Assembly (NCBI GenBank): GCA_030430845.1
Contig: JAUIKE010000007.1
Coordinates: 1-64,000, forward strand
DNA length: 64,000 nt
Direction: 5' to 3'
Source of the DNA: Bacteroidia bacterium
GTDB taxonomy: Bacteria; Bacteroidota; Bacteroidia; Chitinophagales; Saprospiraceae
Part shown: piece by piece, positions 56,709 to 64,000 of the stretch
Layout: each line of letters opens with the position of its first letter
Position numbering within the stretch: the first letter of the stretch is position 1
The notes under the pieces: model-generated
Told to the model about the DNA's origin: nothing
Seen by the model: only the letters and a program-made list of their open reading frames with translations
Databases searched by the model: none
Position numbers and translations under genes: made by a program

Positions 56709-57962
56709 TTATTCTTCCCATTTTTTGAAAATAACAGAAGAGTTATGGCCACCAAAACCAAAGGTGTTACTTATGGCGGCTTTCACTTCTCTTTCCTGAG
56801 CTTGGTTGAAGGTAAGGTTCAGCTTATTATCTAGCTCAGGGTCATCTGTGAAGTGATTAATGGTGGGCGGAATGAAACTATGTTGAATAGCCAGGATACA
56901 GGCAATAGCCTCAATAGCGCCGGCCGCACCCAGCAAGTGCCCTGTCATGGATTTGGTAGAACTGATATTCAATTTATAGGCGTGTTCGCCGAATACTTGC
57001 TGGATGGCCTTTACCTCTGCGATGTCTCCTAAGGGAGTTGAAGTGCCGTGTACATTGACATAATCAATATCCTCAGGCCCCATTTTAGCATCTTCCAGCG
57101 TGATTTTCATAACATTCCGAGCACCCAATCCTTCTGGATGGGGGGCTGTTATATGGTAGGCGTCGGCAGTAGCGCCGCCACCGACAATTTCGGCATAAAT
57201 TTTCGCACCTCTCTTTTTGGCATGTTCCAACTCCTCCAGGATCAAAGCGCCGCCACCTTCACCCAGCACAAAACCATCGCGGTCCAGGTCGAAAGGGCGG
57301 GAAGCAGTTGCATAATCGTCATTCCGGGTAGAAAGCGCCTTCATAGCATTAAAACCACCTATCCCGGTTTTTACAACGGTTGCTTCCGAACCACCTGCCA
57401 CAACGATGTCATTTCTTCCCAGTCGGATATAGTCAAATGCATTGATAATGGCATGAGATGAAGAGGCGCAGGCCGAAACAGTTGCATAATTTACTCCACG
57501 AAATCCGTATTTGATAGAAATATGCCCGGCGGCGATGTCGGAGATCATCTTCGGGATCATAAAAGGATTATATCTTGGGATGCCGTTTCCGGTGGCGTAT
57601 TCTGTTATCTCTTTCTCCAGAGATTGCAGCCCGCCAATTCCGGAGCCCCAGATGACACCGATGCGATCTTTGTTGAGGTCATCCAGTACGCTATCCAGTC
57701 CGGCGTCCGTCACAGCTTCGTCGGCTGTTACCAGGGCAAACTGAGAAAAGCGATCTATTCGACGGGCTTCGCGGCGGTCAATAAATGCCTCGGGATCAAA
57801 ATTTTTAACCTCACACGCAAATTGTGTCTTGAACTCAGAGGCGTCAAATTGTGTGATCAGGTTCGCTCCGCTTATGCCGTTTTTTAATCCCTGAAGATAT
57901 TCTTCTTTATTATTACCTATAGGCGTCAATGCCCCTATACCTGTGATTACAACCCTTTTCAT
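56709..57962 (-). CDS. fabF: Beta-ketoacyl-ACP synthase II
   Basis: MKRVVITGIGALTPIGNN; VSACASSSHAI; NVHGTSTPLGD; KSMTGHLLGAAGAIEA. Confidence 0.97.
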   Translation of the reverse strand: MKRVVITGIGALTPIGNNKEEYLQGLKNGISGANLITQFDASEFKTQFACEVKNFDPEAFIDRREARRIDRFSQFALVTADEAVTDAGLDSVLDDLNKDRIGVIWGSGIGGLQSLEKEITEYATGNGIPRYNPFMIPKMISDIAAGHISIKYGFRGVNYATVSACASSSHAIINAFDYIRLGRNDIVVAGGSEATVVKTGIGGFNAMKALSTRNDDYATASRPFDLDRDGFVLGEGGGALILEELEHAKKRGAKIYAEIVGGGATADAYHITAPHPEGLGARNVMKITLEDAKMGPEDIDYVNVHGTSTPLGDIAEVKAIQQVFGEHAYKLNISSTKSMTGHLLGAAGAIEAIACILAIQHSFIPPTINHFTDDPELDNKLNLTFNQAQEREVKAAISNTFGFGGHNSSVIFKKWEE

Positions 57963-58103
57963 AACGTAATACCATTTAGAAGAGAAGCGGAAAAAACGTT
58001 TTCCACAAAATAAGAAAGCAATGAGATTGGATTCTATTCAGTGAGTGCGAATTGAGCACAAGGCTCAATCCGCACTACTATACCTTTCGATTTAAAAGTA
58101 AAT

Positions 58104-58343
58104 CTAAGATTTTGAATTAGATTCGAGGTAATCGATAGCCTGACCTACAGTCTGAATATTTTCAGCCTGATCGTCGGGAATAGCAATATCAAATTCTTTC
58201 TCGAATTCCATAATCAATTCGACTGTGTCGAGTGAGTCAGCTCCTAAATCATTGGTGAAACTTGCTTCAGGTGTAACTTCAGATGCTTCTACACCTAATT
58301 TGTCGACAATGATTTTACTTACTCTTTCTGCAATGTTAGACAT
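58104..58343 (-). CDS. acpP: Acyl carrier protein
   Basis: [17 protein letters not shown] phosphopantetheine site. Confidence 0.98.
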   Translation of the reverse strand: MSNIAERVSKIIVDKLGVEASEVTPEASFTNDLGADSLDTVELIMEFEKEFDIAIPDDQAENIQTVGQAIDYLESNSKS

Positions 58344-58774
58344 AGTATGACCTTTAATGGTTTACGAATGCTTCTGCAAAGAAAGTGATAACTCCTTTCA
58401 ATACCAAGATTTTTATTTTTTTTTTTGCCTGCTCACCAAAGATTGGTTGTTGTAATGGTTTGTAAATCTGGTGTTTATGTAGGTTTTGTGCCTTCAAAAA
58501 GCCCCTGCTTGAAGCTTAGCGGAAGTGGGCGTATACCTGCATTTTTTGTTCTTTTTCTGACTTTTTGGGCTGGTTTCTATACAATTGTTGCCATTTGGGT
58601 TTTGGGCCGTTCATTTTTCCTCAACTCAATAAGCAGGTTAAAGCTAATTCGATCTGGAAAACTGTGATTTTGTTCTAAATAACAAAAACTTAAACTAACA
58701 GAATCTGGAATCATTTGAAAATTCAGTAAGATAAGCGTACTTTTACTCTTGTATTATTGTAAAAAATACACTTA

Positions 58775-60277
58775 GTGAGCATGGAATCTAAAGAGCTAAA
58801 AGCACCCGAAATTAATTTGACTAACCAAAATCCGGAACCTAAGATGAAAATCGACGATCAACAAAACACAAAAATCCTGGCTACGGTCGGTCCGGCTTCC
58901 AGTTCTTATGAAACATTGGTAGAGCTGGTAAAGGCCGGAGTAGATGTTTTTCGTCTTAATTTTTCACATGGTACCCATGAAGATCATATGCAGGTCATTA
59001 ATCATGTGACCTATATTAATGAAAAATTTGGCTTACATATTGGCATTCTGGCCGATTTGCAGGGACCGAAGCTTCGTGTTGGGGAAATTGAAAATAACGC
59101 ATTGGAAATTAAAGAAGGCGATATATTAACCTTCGTGAATGAGAAGTGTGTGGGGAATATGGAGAAAATCTATATGAGCTACGAACAATTTGCAGAAGAT
59201 GTAGAGGTTGGCGAACGCGTATTAGTGGACGACGGTAAATTGGTCTTCGAAATAGTAGAAACCAATAAAAAGGATGTTGTAAAACTCAAGGTATTATTTG
59301 GAGGGGTGCTTTCATCCAGAAAGGGAGTTAACCTGCCAAACACCAAAATTTCTTTACCGTCTTTAACCGAAAAGGACTTAAAAGACCTCGATTTTATTCT
59401 GACACAACCAGTGAACTGGATTGCCCTTTCTTTCGTACGATCACCTGAAGATCTGCATGACCTTCGCAGAAGACTGGACGAGGCCAATCATCCGGCCAAG
59501 ATTATGGCTAAGATTGAAAAGCCAGAAGCCATCGATCGCATTGATGCCATTATCCAGGCATCAAATGCTGTTATGGTAGCAAGGGGAGACCTTGGTATCG
59601 AGGTGCCGATGGAACGTTTGCCGATGATTCAGAAAAATATCATTGCAAAGTGTATACAACGGGCCCGCCCTGTTGTAGTCGCTACCCAAATGATGGATAG
59701 TATGATCCAGAACCCCAGTCCCACCAGAGCAGAAATTACAGATGTGGCCAATGCAGTCTTTGACGGAGCTGATGCCGTTATGCTGAGCGGGGAAACTTCC
59801 GTCGGGAAACACCCGATCAAGGTAGTGGAAGCCATGAACCGGATCATTGCCGAGGTAGAAAAAACCTACGATCCTCCCGTCAGGCCCATTCCACCTGAAA
59901 AATCAAGAACGTATCTTTCTGATGCTATTTGCTTCACCGCTGCCCGCACCGCAGAAGAAGTAGGGGCGAAGGCCATCGTGGGCATGACGAGTTCCGGATA
60001 TACCGCTTTCAAAGTGTCGAGCTTCCGACCCAGAAAACAGCAGGTGTTCATTTTTTCTGATCGAATGCATATGCTGGCTACCCTCAACCTGGTTTGGGGG
60101 GTTCGTTGCTTTTATTATGATCGCTTTACCTCAACGGATGAAACCATCAATGATGTAAATGCAATCTTAAAAGCAGCAGGTAAGATCGAAAAAGATGATG
60201 TGCTGATCAACACCGGAAGCATGCCGATCCACAAGCGTCATCGTACCAATATGCTAAGGGTAACGGTAGTAGAGTAA
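58775..60277 (+). CDS. pyk: Pyruvate kinase
   Basis: TKILATVGPASSS; FRLNFSHGTHEDH; VMVARGDLGIEVP; TQMMDSMIQNPSPTRAEITDVANAVFDGADAVMLSGETSVGKHP. Confidence 0.97.
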   Translation: MSMESKELKAPEINLTNQNPEPKMKIDDQQNTKILATVGPASSSYETLVELVKAGVDVFRLNFSHGTHEDHMQVINHVTYINEKFGLHIGILADLQGPKLRVGEIENNALEIKEGDILTFVNEKCVGNMEKIYMSYEQFAEDVEVGERVLVDDGKLVFEIVETNKKDVVKLKVLFGGVLSSRKGVNLPNTKISLPSLTEKDLKDLDFILTQPVNWIALSFVRSPEDLHDLRRRLDEANHPAKIMAKIEKPEAIDRIDAIIQASNAVMVARGDLGIEVPMERLPMIQKNIIAKCIQRARPVVVATQMMDSMIQNPSPTRAEITDVANAVFDGADAVMLSGETSVGKHPIKVVEAMNRIIAEVEKTYDPPVRPIPPEKSRTYLSDAICFTAARTAEEVGAKAIVGMTSSGYTAFKVSSFRPRKQQVFIFSDRMHMLATLNLVWGVRCFYYDRFTSTDETINDVNAILKAAGKIEKDDVLINTGSMPIHKRHRTNMLRVTVVE

Positions 60278-60307
60278 TATAGTCTCAAATCTCCTCAACC
60301 ATATTTT

Positions 60308-60360
60308 GGGGTTGGGGTTGGGTAAAAACCAGAAACGAGTTTTTACCCAACCCTAACCCC
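60308..60360. terminator. GTTGGGT variant monomer hairpin downstream of pyk
   Basis: GGGGTTgGGGTTGGGTAAAAAC-cagaaacga-GTTTTTACCCAACCCtAACCCC, one mismatch in 22. Confidence 0.85.
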
Positions 60361-60575
60361 TCATTTTTTTATGCCAAACAACAACTCCTGCAATACTCTT
60401 TACGTTGAATAAGAAAGATAAAGGCCTAAAAACCTTAAGGATAGTTCTAAAGTATCGTTAAAGTTGACTAATTTTTTCGTGTGGGTATCTTTTTATTCAG
60501 AACTTACCTTATTAAATTGATCATCCCCGGGTTTGGGGGAAAAGGATTAAATGGATTTTTTCAACATCAACAGAT

Positions 60576-62288
60576 ATGCAACCAAAAATATACTTAGGAT
60601 GTTTCCTGATCTTACTGTGCTTACTAGGAGGAAATCCCCTAATAGGTCAAGACAAGGTGTCGGAATCAGAAGTTCAGGTTCAGAAGTCGTTTATTGAAGG
60701 GAAAAAACAGCATTTATTAGGCAACCTGGACAAAGCATTGGAAATTTATGAAGAGATCTGGCGGGATCATTCAGATATTTCAGCCCTTGCTTTTGAAATT
60801 GCACGCCTGTACGTTGAAAAAGAAGACTTGAGTAAAGCTTTAGAATATACAAAGAATGCCCTCGAACTGGAGCCGACGAATCTGTGGTATCTCAAATTTC
60901 AGGCAGATGCTTTTGAGCAGATGGGGCAAAATGCTGATGCGGCCAGGGTTTACGAACAAATCGCGACCATTACGCCCGAAGAAGAGGACGTTTATGATAA
61001 ATGGGCTTTCTTACTAACTAAGGGAGGTCAGATCGATGAAGCCATTGATGTATACGATAAGGCAGAAGAACGATTTGGAATTAATGAAGACATCATTCGG
61101 CAAAAATATACCTTATACCTCGGCTCCGGGAAGGAGAAGAAAGCCGAGAAAGAGCTGGAAAGATTAATAGAGACTTATCCGAAGGAAACTGTTTACCTGG
61201 AAATGCTGGCCGGGTTTTATGAACAGGTCAAACGGCCGGATGATGCTCAGGAAGTTTTCAAAAAAATCCTCAAGCTGGATCCTGAAAACACCAAAGCTCA
61301 ATTAGCACTGGCAGGGCAATCCGCCGCTCAAAGCGATGAGATCCGATTCCTGGAATCCCTGAATGAGGTTTTCCAAAACGAAGAAGTACAGATTGAGATG
61401 AAAATCCAGCGCATACAACCACTTATTAATAAGGCAGTCAAGGAAAAGGATCAATCGATCCTGACAAAGATATTAGAGTTGAGCACCCTACTTGAACAAA
61501 CACATTCAAGCAAGGCTGAGGCTTTTTTCTTATCTGCTCGTATGCTGGAAGCATCCGAACGTATGGAAGAGGCCGAATCGAAATACCAGGAAGCATTGGA
61601 CCTGGATGATACAAGTTTTGACTATTGGGAAGCTTTGATGCGACTTCAGTGGTCGGAACATAAGTATAAGGCATTGTCCAACAGTTCTATGGATGCTATG
61701 GATGTATTTCCAAATCAGCCCATTTGTTATTATTATCACGGGCGGAGCTTATCGGCTCTGGGAGAGGGCAACGCGGCTTTGTCGGTACTCGATCAGGCCC
61801 TCTTGATGTCGGAAAGTAATAAGCCTTTGCTTCAGAAAATCCACCTGGCTCTGGCAGAAGCCTGGGAAGCCGAACAAAAAACAGAGCAGGTCCTTCAGGC
61901 TTATAAAGAGGCGCTCAAGGTGGATGCCGATAATGTTGAGGCGCTCAGCGCTTACGCATTCTACCTGGCCCGTACAGAACAAAAGCTGGATGAGGCATTG
62001 GGAATGGCCGAAAAGGCGGTGAAAAAAAATGAAGAGAGCGCTGTGGCTTACCAAGGTCTGGCCTGGGTGAAATACCGGAAAGGAGCGTATAAAGATGCCC
62101 AAAAAGCCATGGAAAGTGCCATGAACTTTGGATTGTCAAAGGACCCTAAAGCCCTGGAACAATTTGGAGACATTCTGTACCAGCTGGGCGATCAGGAACA
62201 GGCACTCGAATACTGGAATAAGGCCAAAATGAACGGCAGTACCTCTAAGGTCCTGGATAAAAAAATTAGTGAAAAACGATTGTATTAA
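60576..62288 (+). CDS. TPR-repeat protein
   Basis: Repeated TPR motifs (e.g. AARVYEQIATITPEEEDVYDKWAFLL); signal-like N-terminus. Confidence 0.88.
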   Translation: MQPKIYLGCFLILLCLLGGNPLIGQDKVSESEVQVQKSFIEGKKQHLLGNLDKALEIYEEIWRDHSDISALAFEIARLYVEKEDLSKALEYTKNALELEPTNLWYLKFQADAFEQMGQNADAARVYEQIATITPEEEDVYDKWAFLLTKGGQIDEAIDVYDKAEERFGINEDIIRQKYTLYLGSGKEKKAEKELERLIETYPKETVYLEMLAGFYEQVKRPDDAQEVFKKILKLDPENTKAQLALAGQSAAQSDEIRFLESLNEVFQNEEVQIEMKIQRIQPLINKAVKEKDQSILTKILELSTLLEQTHSSKAEAFFLSARMLEASERMEEAESKYQEALDLDDTSFDYWEALMRLQWSEHKYKALSNSSMDAMDVFPNQPICYYYHGRSLSALGEGNAALSVLDQALLMSESNKPLLQKIHLALAEAWEAEQKTEQVLQAYKEALKVDADNVEALSAYAFYLARTEQKLDEALGMAEKAVKKNEESAVAYQGLAWVKYRKGAYKDAQKAMESAMNFGLSKDPKALEQFGDILYQLGDQEQALEYWNKAKMNGSTSKVLDKKISEKRLY

Positions 62289-62289
62289 T

Positions 62290-63108
62290 ATGGGAAAGGT
62301 CTTTTCAACAGCACTCAAGTCAAATTTCATCCAAGGGCGTCCTTATGGAATTGCTATTCTCTGGGCTATTCTTCTGGTGTTCTTGGTAAGCTCCTGCGGC
62401 AGCGGCAGGAAATTAAATAAGGAAGAAAACCTGGAAAAGAAAAAGCTGGAGGAGATCTACAGGAAGATCGGAGAGCGGCAACTCAGCTCTGAGTGGATGG
62501 ATGCCCGGGCAAGGATCAAATATGAGGATTCGGATATGCAAGTAGGAGCTACTGCCTATATACGCGTAAAAAAAGACAGCGTGATCTGGGTCTCGGTCAG
62601 AAAACTGGGATTTGAGGTGGCTCGTGTACTGGTTCAGCAGGATTCCGTTTTTGTGCTGGATCGCCTCAATAACGAATACATGAAAAAGCCCATTTCCGCT
62701 ATCAAAGAATACATTGAATTGCCGGCTAATTTCCAGATGATTCAGGCCCTGGTATACGGGCATCCGGTGTTTTTTTCTGCTCAGCGGCCTTCCGTTGTGA
62801 TCGAAGATAGAAACTACAAGCTGTCCGTGAATACAACTGACCTGAAATCACAATACCTCATTGATGAGGACTTCTTGTTAAAAAGCGTTGATCTGTTGGA
62901 AATACGCACCGGTCAATCCTTCGCAGTACAGTTTGATGATTATCAAATTGAAGAAGGTAATCAGAATTTTTCGTATATTCGTTTGTTTAAGATGAATAGT
63001 CCGGCTAGCGGTCAGGCAAGCCTGGACGTCAAGTTTTCGAAAGTAGAATTTAATGTCCCAAAGAACATAAGTTTTGAAATTCCAGACAAATATACAAAAG
63101 TGGATTAA
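62290..63108 (+). CDS. DUF4292-like lipoprotein
   Basis: VFLVSSCGSGRKLNKEE lipobox; WMDARARIKYEDSDMQVGATAYIRVKKDSVIWVSVRKLGFEVARVLVQQDSVFVLDRLNNEY. Confidence 0.85.
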   Translation: MGKVFSTALKSNFIQGRPYGIAILWAILLVFLVSSCGSGRKLNKEENLEKKKLEEIYRKIGERQLSSEWMDARARIKYEDSDMQVGATAYIRVKKDSVIWVSVRKLGFEVARVLVQQDSVFVLDRLNNEYMKKPISAIKEYIELPANFQMIQALVYGHPVFFSAQRPSVVIEDRNYKLSVNTTDLKSQYLIDEDFLLKSVDLLEIRTGQSFAVQFDDYQIEEGNQNFSYIRLFKMNSPASGQASLDVKFSKVEFNVPKNISFEIPDKYTKVD

Positions 63109-64000
63109 GGCCTCCTTCCTTCTGTTGTTGGTATTGGCAGTCTCAGGCCCGCTAGCTGCCCAGAATCGACGTGATCTGGAGGAAAAGAGGAAACAATTGC
63201 TGAAAGAAATAGAAGAAACGAATACCCGCTTAAAAGAAACACAGCAAAATAAAGCTGCTACACTTGAGCGCTATTTGGCTATCAAGCAAAAGATCAAAAA
63301 GCGCCAGCAACTCGTTCAAACTCTGAAACAAGAGATCGAACATGCAGATTCCAGCATCGCTCGCACCGAAGAAGTCATCTCTTCCCTGGAGGAAGACGTG
63401 GACGAGCTGAAAGTGGAATACGCTCAAACTATTCAAACTGCCTACCGCCTGAAAATGAACAAAGGAATGGTTTTGTTTTTATTTTCTGCCCGGGACATGA
63501 ATGATGCATTCCGAAGATGGCAGTATGTTCGTCAATACAATAAGTATCGCAAACGCCAGGCCTCCCTCATACTGGAAACCCAGGATATGTTGGCATCCAA
63601 GGCCGAACAAATGCAGAATAAAAAAGTTGAGAAAGAAAGCCTCTTGTCTTCCCAGGAGCAGCAAAGTACTTTGCTGCAGTCGGAACTAATTGTGAAGAAT
63701 AATTTGTTAAAAGATTTGAAGAGTAGTGAAACAAGGCTGGCTACAGAACTGGAGAAGCAGGAAAGAGCGCATCAACAACTAAATACCGCTATCGAAAGCG
63801 TTATTCGCGAAGAAGTCGCAAAAATGAAAAAAGAGGCCAGAAAGCCTGAAGCAGTTAGGGTAGGAACTTCTGAAAATAAAAAAGTGGCAGATGCCGCCTC
63901 CCTTAGTGTTTCTTTTTCTCAATTGAAAGGACGCTTACCCTGGCCGGTAGAGATGGGAGAAATTACCAAATATTTTGGAACACAGCCCCATCCTACACTG
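63074..64000 (+). CDS. EnvC-like murein hydrolase activator, M23 peptidase family (runs off the window; probable TTG start)
   Basis: Signal segment SFLLLLVLAVSGPLAAQ, long coiled coil, then LPWPVEMGEITKYFGTQPHPTL (M23 entry motif). Confidence 0.85.
   Translation, partial: MKFQTNIQKWIKASFLLLLVLAVSGPLAAQNRRDLEEKRKQLLKEIEETNTRLKETQQNKAATLERYLAIKQKIKKRQQLVQTLKQEIEHADSSIARTEEVISSLEEDVDELKVEYAQTIQTAYRLKMNKGMVLFLFSARDMNDAFRRWQYVRQYNKYRKRQASLILETQDMLASKAEQMQNKKVEKESLLSSQEQQSTLLQSELIVKNNLLKDLKSSETRLATELEKQERAHQQLNTAIESVIREEVAKMKKEARKPEAVRVGTSENKKVADAASLSVSFSQLKGRLPWPVEMGEITKYFGTQPHPTL

Noticed and set aside
57048-57887. Plus-strand ORFs opposite fabF
   Set aside because: Antisense to a highly conserved fabF gene; no independent evidence.
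60307-60328. GGGGTTGGGGTTGGG as a G-quadruplex or telomere-like repeat
   Set aside because: Only three G tracts on this strand; it is fully explained as one arm of the 22-bp hairpin.

Overview
This 64-kb window looks like chromosomal DNA of a Bacteroidota bacterium, probably Saprospiria-like. That placement is inferred from a T9SS sorting tail, a GYDIA GHMP kinase next to fni and HMG-CoA reductase, DUF4097/DUF4112/DUF4292 proteins and the gene neighbourhoods; no rRNA was available to test it. Most of the window is housekeeping: ABC transporter, dnaB, sdaA, ECF sigma factors, HtrA, pyrH-tsf-rpsB-rpsI-rplM, mevalonate genes, rnc, fabF, acpP, pyk and envC-like. Accessory parts include pectate lyase plus GH3, a stress-protein cluster, and P450 followed by a cyclase/AraC protein. 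I saw no tRNA, rRNA, CRISPR array or transposase. The most unusual signals are: (1) a family of oriented composite palindromic repeats (GGGGTTGTGTAAAAA...TTTTTACACAACCCC with a central GGGAGGT-type hairpin) present as full, monomeric, decayed and diverged copies, with stem changes that look compensatory; (2) very long, near-perfect intergenic palindromes whose arms repeat the stop codon and last codons of the neighbouring gene; (3) a DnaB intein with LAGLIDADG-type motifs; (4) a class III cyclase-TPR-AraC fusion with altered substrate-specifying residues; (5) paired DUF4097 proteins with periodic HHGD motifs. All claims come from reading the sequence by eye and no searches were run. Repeat coordinates may be off by 1-2 nt.
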